From Symbiopectobacterium purcellii (GTDB lineage: Bacteria > Pseudomonadota > Gammaproteobacteria > Enterobacterales > Enterobacteriaceae), in contig NZ_CP081864.1 of assembly GCF_019797845.1 (NCBI RefSeq), positions 868,001-932,000 on the forward strand: DNA of 64,000 bases, given 5' to 3'. The position numbers and the translations under genes are program-made. Shown here in pieces: positions 18,008 to 29,520 of the stretch. The notes beneath the pieces are model-generated. The model did no database searches. It saw only the letters and a program-made list of their open reading frames with translations, and had not been told where the DNA came from. Position 1 is the first letter of the stretch; every line of letters begins with the position of its first letter.

Positions 18008-19371
18008 GCAAGATATCGGCTACACAAGCGGCACAACAGGGCGTCGCTGTGCCATCCTCCGCAGAGCAGTCCGCCATCCGCAAGATCTCCTTGCGTCTGG
18101 TGCCGTTCGTCGGATTGATGTTCTTTATTAACTTCCTCGACCGCACTGCAATTTCTTTTGCTGGCCCGAACGGTATGAATACCGACCTGGCGCTGACCGT
18201 TGCGCAGTTTGGGCTCGCGTCCGGCATTTTCTTTATTGGTTACATTCTGTTGGAAGTGCCCAGCAACCTGGCATTACACCGTTTTGGTGCGCGCAAGTGG
18301 TTGGCACGCATCATGGTTTCCTGGGGGATTGTGTCACTGCTGTTTACCTGGGTAAGCAGTGTGCAAGAGCTGTATATCCTGCGCTTCCTGCTGGGGATTG
18401 CCGAGGCAGGCTTCTTCCCCGGAGCCATTTTGTTCCTGAGCTTATGGGTGCCAGCGCGTTATCGCAGCAAGATTCTGGCGCTGTTTTATCTGGCACAGCC
18501 GATGACCACCGTGATCGGCGCACCGCTGGCGGCGTGGCTGATTGAACAGCATGGCCTGTTTGGTTTATCGGGCTGGCGCGTGATGTTCCTCGGGGTATCG
18601 ATTCCGGCGATTGTGGTCGGGATTATCACGTGGTTCTACCTGGTCGATCGCCCACAGGATGCAAAATGGCTCAATGAAGGAGAGAAACGCTGGCTGGTGG
18701 GCGAACTGGAAAGTGAACATGCCGCCAAACAGCACAGTAAACACCCCAGCGTGCGCACCGTCCTGTTCAACAAGCGCGTGTGGGTACTGTGCCTGATCTA
18801 CTTCGGCTTTATTTATGGTCTGTATGCGCTGGCGTTCTTCCTGCCCACTATTATCAGCGGGTTCCAACAACAGTTTGGCACCACCTTTAACGTGTTGGAA
18901 AAAGGGTTGATTACCGCGATACCGTATCTGCCCGCCGCCATTGTGATGCACTTCTGGTCACGTGACGCGACCCGTCGCGGCTGCCGTACCTGGCACATCG
19001 CTATTCCGGCGTTGACTGATGCCATCAGCATTCCGCTGGCGCTGTACATGGAATCACCGGCTGCCACCATCGCCGTAATTACCGTGACCGCCTGTTCCAT
19101 TTTCTCTGCGTTACCTAACTTCTGGACGTTGCCTACGCAGTTCCTGACTGGGGCCTCTGCGGCGGCGGCGATTGCCCTGATCAATACCATCGGTAACGTT
19201 GCCGGGTTCTCTGCGGGGTATATCACTGGGGCGGTACGGGGCGTTACCGGCACCTACGTTCTTCCGATGTTGATTGTCGGTGGCCTGATGCTGCTCTCCG
19301 CAATCTTGATGGTGCTATTGAGTCGTTCCGGGCAGGAATCCCAAGCCGCATCAGTCACACAGGAGCACTGA
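18004..19371 (+). CDS. MFS transporter, probable D-apionate importer
   Basis: Inner-membrane MFS protein of the anion:cation symporter group (tartrate/phthalate-like), 455 residues with 12 predicted membrane segments. TM1 reads MFFINFLDRTAISFAGP and the loop after TM2 has VPSNLALHRFGARKWL. It heads the lerK-lerI-oiaC-apnO operon; lerK starts one base after its stop. Uptake of D-apionate is inferred only from this position. A G-rich ribosome site (CAGGGGGGCAGT) lies inside the overlapping leader ORF. Confidence 0.85.
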   Translation: MSKISATQAAQQGVAVPSSAEQSAIRKISLRLVPFVGLMFFINFLDRTAISFAGPNGMNTDLALTVAQFGLASGIFFIGYILLEVPSNLALHRFGARKWLARIMVSWGIVSLLFTWVSSVQELYILRFLLGIAEAGFFPGAILFLSLWVPARYRSKILALFYLAQPMTTVIGAPLAAWLIEQHGLFGLSGWRVMFLGVSIPAIVVGIITWFYLVDRPQDAKWLNEGEKRWLVGELESEHAAKQHSKHPSVRTVLFNKRVWVLCLIYFGFIYGLYALAFFLPTIISGFQQQFGTTFNVLEKGLITAIPYLPAAIVMHFWSRDATRRGCRTWHIAIPALTDAISIPLALYMESPAATIAVITVTACSIFSALPNFWTLPTQFLTGASAAAAIALINTIGNVAGFSAGYITGAVRGVTGTYVLPMLIVGGLMLLSAILMVLLSRSGQESQAASVTQEH

Positions 19372-19372
19372 T

Positions 19373-21133
19373 ATGACCTATTTGTTTAACCAGCCGTCTG
19401 ATTTTGCACGTGAATTAACGGAAGGTTTTGTTGCGGCGCACAGCGATAAAGTGCGTCAGGTGCCGGGTGGCGTGGTCAGAAGCACCCGCAGCCCTGAAGG
19501 CAGTGTCGCCATCGTGGTAGTCGGCGGTTCTGGACACTACCCGGCGTTTGCCGGGTTGGTTGGGCAAGGTTTGGCACACGGTGCCGCGATGGGCAACCTG
19601 TTTGCTTCGCCATCTGCGCAGCAAATCTGCTCCGTGGCGCGTGCGGCGCATAACGGCGGCGGTGTTCTGCTGACATTCGGCAACTACGCGGGAGATGTGC
19701 TCCACTTTGGCCAGGCGAAAGCGCGGCTGAATGCCGAAGGGATCCCGTGCGAGTTGCTGGCGGTGACCGATGATATCTCCAGCGCGCCGCCGGAGGAGTG
19801 GCAAAAGCGCCGCGGCGTGGCGGGCGATCTGGCGGTGTTCAAGGCGGCAGCCGCCGCCGCTGAGGCGGGATACGATCTGGCAGCGGTGCTGGCGGTGGCC
19901 GATCGCGCTAACCAGCGCACACGCTCTTTCGGCGTTGCTTTTTCTGGCTGCACCTTACCCGGTGCCGATCACCCTTTGCTTACCGTACCGGAAGGCATGA
20001 TGGGTGTCGGGATGGGCATCCACGGTGAGCCCGGTATTAAAGATGCGCCGATTTCCAGTGCGGATGAACTGGCCGAACTGTTGGTCAACGCGTTGTTAAA
20101 AGAAGTGCCGCAGGCGGTGAGCGCACTGTCCGGGCAGCGCCTCAGCGTGGTGCTCAACGGACTGGGTGGTGTGAAGTATGAAGAGCTGTTTGTGGTATAT
20201 CGCCGCGTTGCTCAACTGCTGACGGCGCAAGGGCTCACCATCGTTGAACCAGAGGTGGGAGAACTGGTGACCAGTTTTGATATGGCTGGACTTTCACTCA
20301 CCCTGTTCTGGCTGGATGAGGAACTGGAGCGCTTCTGGTGTGCGCCTGCCAATACACCCGCGTTCCGCAAGGGCAGCATGACAGCCGCTGAACCTCGCGA
20401 GGAGTGCGAATTCAACGTCGAGCAGGACAGTATTCCGGAAGCAACTCCCGCATCGCGCGAGGCGGCGCAGTGTGTTGCCGCTGCCTTGGCGGCGGCGCGT
20501 GATGTCATTGTGGCGAATGTCGATGAACTGGGTCGCATTGATGCCGTGGCGGGCGATGGCGATCACGGTATTGGCATGGAGCGTGGGATAGTGGCGGCGG
20601 CGGAAACCGCCGTCAACATGCTGGAGAAGCAGGCGGGCGCTGGCTCCTTATTACAGCGTGCCGCGGATGCCTGGGCCGATCGTGCAGGGGGCACGTCCGG
20701 TGCCATTTGGGGCGTGGCGCTCAACGCGCTGGGTACGGCGCTGGGTGACAGCGTAAAACCGGACGGCGCGCGCGTTGCCCTCGGTATTCGTCAGGCGGCA
20801 GAAGGCATTATGCATTTTGGTAAGGCGAAAGCGGGTGACAAAACGCTGGTCGATGCCCTGTTGCCGTTCAGTGAGGCGTTGACGCAGCGAGTCAACGCCG
20901 GCGACGCATTGACGCAGGCCTGGTTGAAAGCCGCACAGGTGGCCCAACAGGCGGCGGATGCCACTGCGCAACTGCGTCCCAAAATTGGTCGTGCGCGTCC
21001 TTTGGCAGAAAAAAGTCTGGGCACACCGGATGCGGGCGCGATTTCTCTGGCAATGATTCTGAATGCGGTTGCCGCCGTGTTGAACCAGGGCCAGACCGAG
21101 CACGCTGCGGTACAGGAGACACAAGCACAATGA
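19373..21133 (+). CDS. lerK: L-erythrulose 1-kinase (DhaK-DhaL fusion)
   Basis: ATP-dependent kinase with fused dihydroxyacetone-kinase domains, 586 residues. The DhaK part (about 1-335) has GGSGHYPAFAGLVGQGLAHG and the substrate-binding H217 in GMGIHGEPG, which forms a hemiaminal with the ketose carbonyl. The DhaL part (about 360-575) has the Mg-ATP aspartates in AVAGDGDHGIG and WADRAGGTSG. Context with a triose-phosphate-isomerase-like gene, an RpiB isomerase and oiaC/apnO points to L-erythrulose as substrate. It overlaps lerI by four bases (ATGA). Confidence 0.88.
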   Translation: MTYLFNQPSDFARELTEGFVAAHSDKVRQVPGGVVRSTRSPEGSVAIVVVGGSGHYPAFAGLVGQGLAHGAAMGNLFASPSAQQICSVARAAHNGGGVLLTFGNYAGDVLHFGQAKARLNAEGIPCELLAVTDDISSAPPEEWQKRRGVAGDLAVFKAAAAAAEAGYDLAAVLAVADRANQRTRSFGVAFSGCTLPGADHPLLTVPEGMMGVGMGIHGEPGIKDAPISSADELAELLVNALLKEVPQAVSALSGQRLSVVLNGLGGVKYEELFVVYRRVAQLLTAQGLTIVEPEVGELVTSFDMAGLSLTLFWLDEELERFWCAPANTPAFRKGSMTAAEPREECEFNVEQDSIPEATPASREAAQCVAAALAAARDVIVANVDELGRIDAVAGDGDHGIGMERGIVAAAETAVNMLEKQAGAGSLLQRAADAWADRAGGTSGAIWGVALNALGTALGDSVKPDGARVALGIRQAAEGIMHFGKAKAGDKTLVDALLPFSEALTQRVNAGDALTQAWLKAAQVAQQAADATAQLRPKIGRARPLAEKSLGTPDAGAISLAMILNAVAAVLNQGQTEHAAVQETQAQ

Positions 21134-21924
21134 GCCAACCGGGGAGTCACGAACGGGTTGTCACGCTGGGTGTCAGCTTGAAAATGTATTTCGGTTACCA
21201 GCAAACCGTGGACTGGTGCCAGCGCATCCACGCTATTGTGCAGCGCCATCCGCTGGCGTCGGTGGTACAGGTCAGATTGTTTGTGTTGCCAACCTTTCCT
21301 GCGTTGGCCCCTGCGGTCTCTCTTTTTGCTGATTCTGCCGTTGATGTCGGAGCGCAAGACCTGCACTGGGCGGATAACGGCGCCTTCACCGGGGAAGTCA
21401 GCGGCACGCTACTGCACGAAATGGGGTGCCGCTATGTAGAAGTCGGGCATGCGGAACGGCGTCGCTATTTTGGTGAAACCGATGAGCATATTGCCCTTAA
21501 AACAGCGGCCGCCTGGCGTAACGGGCTCACTCCTGTGCTCTGTGTTGGCGAAGAACAACGCGGCAGCGTACAGCAGGCGATAGCGATTTGTCAGGCTCAG
21601 TTAACCAGTGCACTCAACCGCGCGCAGCAACAGCAGTTAACGGGGCATGTTGTTGTCGCTTATGAGCCGCAATGGGCGATCGGCAGTGCAGAACCCGCTC
21701 CCACCGACGCTATCAGCCTTGTCTGTGAGGCGCTAAAGCAGCAGCTATTCGCGGCGACGGGCGTGCGTGACGGCAGCGTGATTTACGGCGGCAGCGCCGG
21801 GCCAGGGCTACTGAGTCAGCTTGGGCCTGCGGTTGATGGCCTGTTTTTAGGGCGTTTCGCCCACGATCCCATGGCGTTTAACGCCATTATGGATGAAGCG
21901 CTGGCGCTGTGCGCTCCGCAATAA
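21130..21924 (+). CDS. lerI: L-erythrulose-1-phosphate isomerase (TIM family)
   Basis: Triose-phosphate-isomerase homologue of 264 residues. The catalytic residues are visible: K18 in SLKMYF, H107 in EVGHAERR and E179 in AYEPQWAIG; the phosphate loop ends YGGSAGPG. In the erythritol/apionate pathways this branch converts L-erythrulose 1-phosphate to D-erythrulose 4-phosphate, the substrate of DerI. That role is inferred from the neighbours; a housekeeping tpiA is expected elsewhere. Start overlaps the lerK stop. Confidence 0.87.
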   Translation: MSQPGSHERVVTLGVSLKMYFGYQQTVDWCQRIHAIVQRHPLASVVQVRLFVLPTFPALAPAVSLFADSAVDVGAQDLHWADNGAFTGEVSGTLLHEMGCRYVEVGHAERRRYFGETDEHIALKTAAAWRNGLTPVLCVGEEQRGSVQQAIAICQAQLTSALNRAQQQQLTGHVVVAYEPQWAIGSAEPAPTDAISLVCEALKQQLFAATGVRDGSVIYGGSAGPGLLSQLGPAVDGLFLGRFAHDPMAFNAIMDEALALCAPQ

Positions 21925-21949
21925 CAATACGCAGAAAGGAGAGATTACC

Positions 21950-22765
21950 GTGGCTATTGGTTTAAGCACTTACGCTTTTTTCTGGCGCATGTCCTCCCGC
22001 GTTCCTGACCCGATGGGGCTGGAGGCGATGCTGGATCACACGGCAGAATCGGGCGCGACGGTGTTTCAGATTTGCGATTACGCACCGGTGGAAGCGCTGT
22101 CATGCGCTGAGCTGGAAAAGCTGCGTCAGCGCGCCGAGGATTTATCGGTTCGGCTGGAACTCGGAACCCGTGGACTGGAGACCGCGCATTTAACGCGTTA
22201 TCTGGCGCTGGCTCAGGCACTGGATGTCCGTTTTATTCGCACCATGTTTAACAGCGTGACGCACCAACCCACACCGGATGAAGCGCGCGAACTGCTGCGG
22301 ATCATTGTGCCGCAGGCAGAGCAGCAGGACGTTCAGTTTGGGCTGGAAACTTACGAGCAGGTAAAAACCCGTACTCTGCTGGAGGTGGTTGATGCTATCG
22401 ACAGTCCGGCGTTAGGCATTTGTCTCGATCCGGGAAACTGCGTGGCCGCGTTGGAGCATCCGTGTGACGTTATCGATATGACGGCGCGACGCGTAGTGAA
22501 CCTGCACATCAAGGATTTTGCCTTTGCGCGCCAGAATGGCTGGGTTGGGTTTACCTATTCCGGTAGCCCGCTCGGCACCGGGTTGCTCGACTACGACCAC
22601 CTGCAAAACGCGGTTCGTCCTAATGAGCGACACATCAATCAGGTGGTGGAGCACTGGCTGCCGTGGCAATCCACGCCGGAAGAGACCTGCCGACAAGAAG
22701 CCGCCTGGACGACTCAAAGCCTGAACTTTCTTTTTGCCCGCAATCCGCAGGCGGGGCTGCGATAA
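21950..22765 (+). CDS. oiaC: 3-oxo-isoapionate decarboxylase OiaC (xylose-isomerase-like TIM barrel)
   Basis: Xylose-isomerase-like/AP-endonuclease-2 TIM barrel of 271 residues. I use GTG 21950 with AGGAGA upstream; a longer in-frame start at 21893 lies inside lerI. Likely metal ligands are in GLETYEQ, CLDPGN and NLHIKDF. In the D-apionate pathway described for Pectobacterium this protein type decarboxylates 3-oxo-isoapionate to L-erythrulose. Placement between lerI and apnO fits that pathway closely. A generic sugar-phosphate isomerase/epimerase is the alternative. Confidence 0.82.
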   Translation: MAIGLSTYAFFWRMSSRVPDPMGLEAMLDHTAESGATVFQICDYAPVEALSCAELEKLRQRAEDLSVRLELGTRGLETAHLTRYLALAQALDVRFIRTMFNSVTHQPTPDEARELLRIIVPQAEQQDVQFGLETYEQVKTRTLLEVVDAIDSPALGICLDPGNCVAALEHPCDVIDMTARRVVNLHIKDFAFARQNGWVGFTYSGSPLGTGLLDYDHLQNAVRPNERHINQVVEHWLPWQSTPEETCRQEAAWTTQSLNFLFARNPQAGLR

Positions 22766-22813
22766 CCTTTTTTATTGAACGAAAATGCATTCCAAATCCG
22801 AGGAGTAACCATC

Positions 22814-23671
22814 ATGACAACAGAATTAAAAACGATTACGGTATTGGGCGCTGGTGGCAAAATGGGCATGCGTATCTCTGCCAATTTCCAGAAAAGCGCC
22901 TATCAGGTGTTTTACTGTGAGAATTCGCCACGCGCGCAGGAGCAAGTGATTGCCGCAGGACGGGAGCTGGCGGTGGCTGAGCAGGTTATTCCTGACAGTG
23001 ACGTGGTGATCCTTGCCGTCCCTGATATTGCGCTGAAAGTGGTTTCTGCACAGGTGGTGCCGCAAATGAAACGCGGTGCGATTCTGTTAACGCTCGATCC
23101 GGCTGCGGCCTACGCCAATTTGATCGCCAAGCGTGATGATATCGATTACGCGGTCGCACACCCTTGCCACCCTTCGGTATTCCTCGATCGTTTCACACCA
23201 GAAGAACATGCCGACGCGTTTGGCGGCGTGGCAGCACCTCAGCACGTTGCCGCTTCCTATGAGACAGGCAGCGATCGGCAGAAAGCCGTGTTGGCCGAAG
23301 TGGTCAAAGTCATGTATGGCCCGGTGATTGACGTGCATTGGGTGACGGTCAAACAGTTGGCCTATCTGGAACCGACGCTGGTTGAAACCGTGGCCTGTAT
23401 GGTGGGCACGCTGATGAAAGAAGCGCTGGATGAAACCGTCAATACCATCGGCGTACCGAAAGCGGCAGCGGAAGCGATGCTCTATGGTCATATTCAAATC
23501 GCGCTGGCGGTGGCGTTCCGTAGCACCAACCCGTTCTCGGATGCTTGCATGATTGCCATCGAGTACGGCAAAGAAAACATTATCAAACCGGACTGGAAAA
23601 AGATCTTCGATCAAAAAGAGCTCGATCTGGTGATCGCCAGAATGCTGAAGATTGATGCCATTGAGCGCTAA
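22814..23671 (+). CDS. apnO: D-apionate oxidoisomerase ApnO
   Basis: NAD-dependent enzyme of the 6-phosphogluconate-dehydrogenase-like superfamily, 285 residues. Start at ATG 22814 with GAGGAG upstream. The Rossmann motif VLGAGGKMGMRI is at residues 10-21; AHPCHPSVF and the helical C-terminal region AAEAMLYGHIQIALAVAF follow. ApnO oxidises and rearranges D-apionate to 3-oxo-isoapionate, which OiaC then decarboxylates. It is the last gene of the operon, before a clear hairpin. The assignment relies on family resemblance plus the complete set of partner genes. Confidence 0.83.
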   Translation: MTTELKTITVLGAGGKMGMRISANFQKSAYQVFYCENSPRAQEQVIAAGRELAVAEQVIPDSDVVILAVPDIALKVVSAQVVPQMKRGAILLTLDPAAAYANLIAKRDDIDYAVAHPCHPSVFLDRFTPEEHADAFGGVAAPQHVAASYETGSDRQKAVLAEVVKVMYGPVIDVHWVTVKQLAYLEPTLVETVACMVGTLMKEALDETVNTIGVPKAAAEAMLYGHIQIALAVAFRSTNPFSDACMIAIEYGKENIIKPDWKKIFDQKELDLVIARMLKIDAIER

Positions 23672-23700
23672 TGCCTGTCGCACATCAATGACGTGAAACC

Positions 23701-23730
23701 GCCGCAAGCCCGTTTATTCGGGTTTGCGGC
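23701..23730 (+). terminator. Terminator-like hairpin after apnO
   Basis: Near-perfect stem CCGCAAGCCCG / CGGGTTTGCGG with a 6-base loop, 30 bases after apnO. The T-rich stretch is about 7 bases further on. Confidence 0.65.
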
Positions 23731-23893
23731 ATCACTGTTTTTAGGCAATGACGCGACTATTATCAGGAGATTGGTTGCCGGAGTTGAGCCCTGACTTGCG
23801 GCGTGCAACAATTGTTAATGATGATCGGCTGTTGCCGACAGGGCCGCGTCTGCCCAGGCACGCTTACCCTTTGCGTAAGGACAATATTACCGA

Positions 23894-24856
23894 ATGGAAA
23901 AACAATCAGGATCTCAGGATAACGAACTACTGACGGAAATCGCCGTGGCCTATTACCAGGACGAGATTACCCAGGAAGAGATCGCGAAGAAATTCGGCAT
24001 TTCGCGCATCAAAGTAGGGCGTTTGCTCAAGCGTGCTAAAGAAGAGGGCATTGTCGAGATCAACGTTCGCTATCACCCGGTGTTCAGCACCCGGTTGGAA
24101 CAGCAACTGCTGGAGCGTTTTCCCATCAAACGTGCGCTGATCGCGCTCGATCACCCTGATGAAGAAGAACAGCGGCGTCAGGTGGCGGCATTGGTTTCCA
24201 ACCATCTGGCAGTAACACTGAAAGATGGTACGGTGGTTGCGGTCGGGCAGGGGCGCAATGTGTCCGGTGTCGCCGATCACGTAGGAAACGTGACTGAACG
24301 CCACTGCAAGTTTATCTGCGGGATTGGCGGTACTCACCGTCCCGGCGATGCGATCAACGCCGATCATATCAGCCGGCGTCTGGCGAAGAAATTTGGCGGC
24401 AGCAGTGAAACGCTTTACGCCCCGGCTTATGTGGAAAATCGCGCGCTCAAACAAGCGTTTATGCAGAACGGCACCATTAAGGAGACGCTGGATCGCGCCC
24501 GTAAGGCGGATATCGCGCTGGTAGGCATTGGTGACATGAACGAAAACAGCTATATGGTAAAACTGGGCTGGTTCACGCCGCAGGAAATTTTTGATGCCAG
24601 CCTTAATCAGGGCGTGATTGGCGACATTGCTGGTTATGACTTTTTTAACGCGCAGGGGCAGCACATCGATACCGTGATGCACGACAGGGTGATTGGCGTC
24701 AGCATCGAAGAGCTGCGCAACATTCCCTGTGTTATTGCCATTGCTTCAGAAAACACCAAAGCACTGGCGATACTGGGCGCGTTGCGCACCGGTGCTATCG
24801 ATATTATTGCCACCAGCGCCTCGAACATCCGCACCATTCTCAATATGACCCAATAG
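23894..24856 (+). CDS. SorC/DeoR-type sugar-sensing regulator
   Basis: Transcription factor of the SorC family, 320 residues. The N-terminal HTH (about 15-50) includes YYQDEITQEEIAKKFGISRI and KVGRLLKRAKEEGIVEI. The effector domain (about 60-320) has the phosphosugar-isomerase-like fold with VAVGQGRNVSG, GIGGTHRPGDAI-like and VGIGDMNENS. EryD of erythritol clusters is of this type. Located just after the apionate operon but behind a hairpin and a 220-base gap, it probably controls that operon and derI, sensing a phosphorylated tetrulose. Confidence 0.88.
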   Translation: MEKQSGSQDNELLTEIAVAYYQDEITQEEIAKKFGISRIKVGRLLKRAKEEGIVEINVRYHPVFSTRLEQQLLERFPIKRALIALDHPDEEEQRRQVAALVSNHLAVTLKDGTVVAVGQGRNVSGVADHVGNVTERHCKFICGIGGTHRPGDAINADHISRRLAKKFGGSSETLYAPAYVENRALKQAFMQNGTIKETLDRARKADIALVGIGDMNENSYMVKLGWFTPQEIFDASLNQGVIGDIAGYDFFNAQGQHIDTVMHDRVIGVSIEELRNIPCVIAIASENTKALAILGALRTGAIDIIATSASNIRTILNMTQ

Positions 24857-25177
24857 GGTTCTTTCTTCTGCCGGGCAGCAGCGCTTCGCTGTCCGGTATA
24901 TGAATGATTTATCACCTCTTTTAGTTGATTTTTACGTCTGTCTTTTGCCCGCAGGTTAGCAATACGTTATCCAGTTCGCGATAACGTGACATTATGCGCA
25001 AAAAACAAGCAGATAAATTAACTATATTAACCTGCATTCACTATCGGTTTTTGCCATGCTCCAAGCTTATATAAGCAGTAATGATTGAACTTCTTACGGC
25101 GTTCACCTCTCCTTGTCTGCTTGGGATAGACTCGCCGCCCTACGTCACGACAACAAAAGCCTATAAGGGATGCAACA
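24857..25177. promoter_or_regulatory. maeB upstream region with inverted repeat
   Basis: Gene-free 321 bases between the SorC gene and maeB. It holds a palindrome, ACGTTATC-N8-GATAACGT, at 24964-24987, a possible operator, and AT-rich stretches including TTATATAAGC near 25067. No regulator can be named. A weak hairpin CCGGGCAGC...GCTGTCCGG follows the SorC gene at about 24871-24897. Confidence 0.35.
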
Positions 25178-27457
25178 ATGGATGAACAACTCAAACAGAG
25201 CGCATTGGATTTCCACCAGTATCCGGTGCCGGGGAAGATTCAGGTGTCCCCTACCAAACCGCTAGCGACCCAACGTGATTTGGCGTTGGCCTACTCTCCG
25301 GGCGTTGCTGCTCCTTGTCTTGAAATCGCCGAAGATCCGCTGGCTGCTTACAAATACACCGCACGCGGCAATCTGGTTGCGGTGATCTCCAACGGAACGG
25401 CGGTGCTTGGCCTTGGTAACATTGGTGCGTTGGCCGGCAAGCCGGTAATGGAAGGCAAGGGTGTTCTCTTTAAAAAATTCTCCGGCGTCGATGTTTTCGA
25501 TATCGAAGTGGACGAACTGGACCCGGATAAACTGATCGACGTGATTGCCGCGTTGGAGCCGACGTTTGGTGGCATCAACCTGGAAGATATCAAAGCGCCA
25601 GAGTGTTTCTATATCGAGAAGAAACTGCGTGAACGCATGAAGATTCCGGTGTTCCATGACGATCAGCACGGCACGGCGATCATCTGTACTGCGGCGGTAT
25701 TGAACGGCCTGCGCGTGGTGGAGAAAAACATCTCTGACGTGCGTCTGGTGGTTTCCGGCGCGGGTGCTGCCTCCATTGCCTGCCTGAATTTGTTGGTGGC
25801 GCTGGGGCTGAAGAAACACAACATCGTGGTGTGTGACTCACGCGGCGTGATCTACAAAGGTCGTGACGCCAACATGGAAGAGAATAAGGCGATTTACGCG
25901 GTGGAAGACACCGGTGCGCGCAAACTGGGTGATGTTACCCCTAATGCCGATATCTTCCTGGGCTGCTCCGGCCCTGGCGTACTGACGCAGGACATGGTGA
26001 AAACCATGGCGCCGCGTCCGCTGATCATGGCGCTGGCAAACCCAGAGCCGGAGATTCTGCCGCCGTTGGCCAAAGCGGTACGCCCTGACGCCATTATCTG
26101 TACCGGACGTTCTGACTATCCGAATCAGGTGAATAACGTGCTGTGCTTCCCGTTTATTTTCCGTGGCGCACTGGATGTCGGTGCAACCACCATCAACGAA
26201 GAGATGAAGCTGGCGTGTGTGAAGGCCATTGCTGATTTGGCGCTGGCGGAACAGAGTGAAGTCGTGGCTTCGGCGTATGGCGATCAGGAATTGTCATTTG
26301 GCCCTGAATACCTGATCCCGAAACCTTTCGATCCGCGTTTGATCATCAAGATTGCGCCTGCGGTGGCAAAAGCAGCGATGGATTCAGGGGTAGCGACGCG
26401 TCCTATCGCCGACTTTGATGCCTATATCGAGAAACTGACGCAGTTTGTCTATAAAACCAACCTGTTTATGAAGCCGATATTCTCTCAGGCACGCCAGCAG
26501 CCGAAACGCGTGGTGTTTGCCGAAGGGGAAGATCCGCGCGTGCTGCACGCCACGCAAGAACTGGTGACACTGGGGCTGGCTTTCCCCATTCTGATCGGTC
26601 GCCCCGGCGTTATTGAGAAGCGTCTGCAAAAACTCGGCCTGCAAATCACCATCGGTAAAGATTTTGAGGTGGTGAACAACGAATCCGATCCGCGCTTCAA
26701 GGAATATTGGTCGGAATACTACGCGTTGATGAAACGCCGTGGCGTCTCACAAGAAACCGCGCAGCGTGAAGTGATCCGCAACCCGACGGTGATTGCTGCC
26801 ATCATGGTGCAACGCGGTGAAGCGGATGCGATGATTTGCGGCACCATCGGCACCTATGAAGAGCATTTTGAGGTGGTTGAGAAGGTGCTGGGTTACCGCG
26901 AAGGGGTACACGTGGCGGGTGCCATGAATGCCCTGTTGCTACCGAGCGGCAATACTTTTATTGCTGACACCTATGTCAACCCAGACCCCACGCCAGAGCA
27001 ACTCGCGGAAATCACGTTGATGGCCGCACACACCGTGCGTCGTTTTGGTATCGAGCCAAAAGTCGCGTTGTTGTCGCACTCCAACTTTGGCACCTCGAAC
27101 TCGCCTACCGCACGCAAAATGCGTGAGGCGCTGGCGTTGATCAACAGGCTGGCTCCGGAGTTGGAAGTGGACGGTGAGATGCACGGCGATGCCGCGCTGG
27201 TGGAAGCGATTCGTCGTGAGCAAATGCCGGACAGCCCGTTAAAAGGCTCGGCCAATATCCTCATTATGCCGAACATGGAAGCGGCACGTATCAGCTATAA
27301 CCTGCTGCGCGTTTCCTCGTCTGAAGGGGTGACGGTTGGGCCGGTGCTGATGGGCGTTGCCAAACCGGTGCATATCCTGACGCCGATCGCTTCGGTACGG
27401 CGTATCGTCAACATGGTGGCGCTGGCCGTGGTGGAAGCGCAGACCCAGCCGCTGTAA
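25178..27457 (+). CDS. maeB: NADP-dependent malic enzyme MaeB
   Basis: Decarboxylates malate to pyruvate with NADP+, supplying NADPH. The 759 residues match the large hybrid form: an N-terminal malic enzyme (about 1-425, with [16 protein letters not shown] and [15 protein letters not shown]) fused to a phosphotransacetylase-like regulatory domain (about 430-759, with [12 protein letters not shown] and [16 protein letters not shown]). In E. coli it lies divergent from talA; here the apionate cluster sits between them. A strong terminator follows. Confidence 0.97.
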   Translation: MDEQLKQSALDFHQYPVPGKIQVSPTKPLATQRDLALAYSPGVAAPCLEIAEDPLAAYKYTARGNLVAVISNGTAVLGLGNIGALAGKPVMEGKGVLFKKFSGVDVFDIEVDELDPDKLIDVIAALEPTFGGINLEDIKAPECFYIEKKLRERMKIPVFHDDQHGTAIICTAAVLNGLRVVEKNISDVRLVVSGAGAASIACLNLLVALGLKKHNIVVCDSRGVIYKGRDANMEENKAIYAVEDTGARKLGDVTPNADIFLGCSGPGVLTQDMVKTMAPRPLIMALANPEPEILPPLAKAVRPDAIICTGRSDYPNQVNNVLCFPFIFRGALDVGATTINEEMKLACVKAIADLALAEQSEVVASAYGDQELSFGPEYLIPKPFDPRLIIKIAPAVAKAAMDSGVATRPIADFDAYIEKLTQFVYKTNLFMKPIFSQARQQPKRVVFAEGEDPRVLHATQELVTLGLAFPILIGRPGVIEKRLQKLGLQITIGKDFEVVNNESDPRFKEYWSEYYALMKRRGVSQETAQREVIRNPTVIAAIMVQRGEADAMICGTIGTYEEHFEVVEKVLGYREGVHVAGAMNALLLPSGNTFIADTYVNPDPTPEQLAEITLMAAHTVRRFGIEPKVALLSHSNFGTSNSPTARKMREALALINRLAPELEVDGEMHGDAALVEAIRREQMPDSPLKGSANILIMPNMEAARISYNLLRVSSSEGVTVGPVLMGVAKPVHILTPIASVRRIVNMVALAVVEAQTQPL

Positions 27458-27482
27458 CGTCATTTGCATTGTCCTACAGCAA

Positions 27483-27510
27483 ACAGCCCGGCATGCCGGG
27501 CTGTTTTTTA
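27483..27510 (+). terminator. Terminator of maeB
   Basis: ACAGCCCGGC / GCCGGGCTGT, a near-perfect palindrome, followed by six T residues. Confidence 0.92.
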
Positions 27511-27518
27511 TCAGGGAA

Positions 27519-28942
<1,424 letters not shown>

Positions 28943-29089
28943 CTACCAGTATAGCCTGCCACAACCGCGAGGTGTTGGTTTTCCTGCTGCTGAGCAACTG
29001 CGGCGGGGGATATGAGAGCAAATTGATATTGCGTCTGCGTGAGATCACGCGATAATCAGATTTTCCTTAGCGATCAACGGGGGGATCCC

Positions 29090-29515
29090 ATGGAAATCCG
29101 CGTATTCCGACAAGATGACTTTGAAGAAGTGATTACCCTATGGGAACGTTGCGATCTGCTGCGCCCCTGGAACGATCCGGAAATGGATATTGAGCGCAAA
29201 GTGAATCACGATGTCTCCCTATTTTTGGTGGCCGAAGTGGGCGGCGAAATCGTGGGTTCAGTGATGGGGGGGTATGACGGTCATCGCGGGTCGGCCTACT
29301 ATCTGGGCGTCCATCCGGATTTTCGCGGGCGCGGCATCGCGAACGCGCTGATTAGCCGCCTTGAGAAAAAATTGATCGCACGCGGTTGCCCCAAAATCCA
29401 CCTGATGGTGCGGCAGGACAATGATGCGGTGATCGGCATGTATGAGAAGCTGAACTACGATATCGTGGATTCTGTTACGCTGGGGAAACGTCTCATCGAA
29501 GATCAAGAATACTAA
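29090..29515 (+). CDS. ypeA: GNAT acetyltransferase YpeA
   Basis: 141-residue N-acetyltransferase of the GNAT family. The start at 29090 ([21 protein letters not shown]) matches E. coli YpeA; an upstream ATG at 29039 adds 17 unrelated residues. The acetyl-CoA loop is visible in [15 protein letters not shown]. The substrate is unknown. It lies next to hemF, as in enteric relatives. Confidence 0.94.
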   Translation: MEIRVFRQDDFEEVITLWERCDLLRPWNDPEMDIERKVNHDVSLFLVAEVGGEIVGSVMGGYDGHRGSAYYLGVHPDFRGRGIANALISRLEKKLIARGCPKIHLMVRQDNDAVIGMYEKLNYDIVDSVTLGKRLIEDQEY

Positions 29516-29520
29516 CGCCT

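Noticed and set aside
21130..21924. lerI as the housekeeping triose-phosphate isomerase gene tpiA
   Set aside because: The catalytic residues agree with either, but the gene is embedded with four-base overlap in a tetrulose operon and diverges from typical enteric TpiA.
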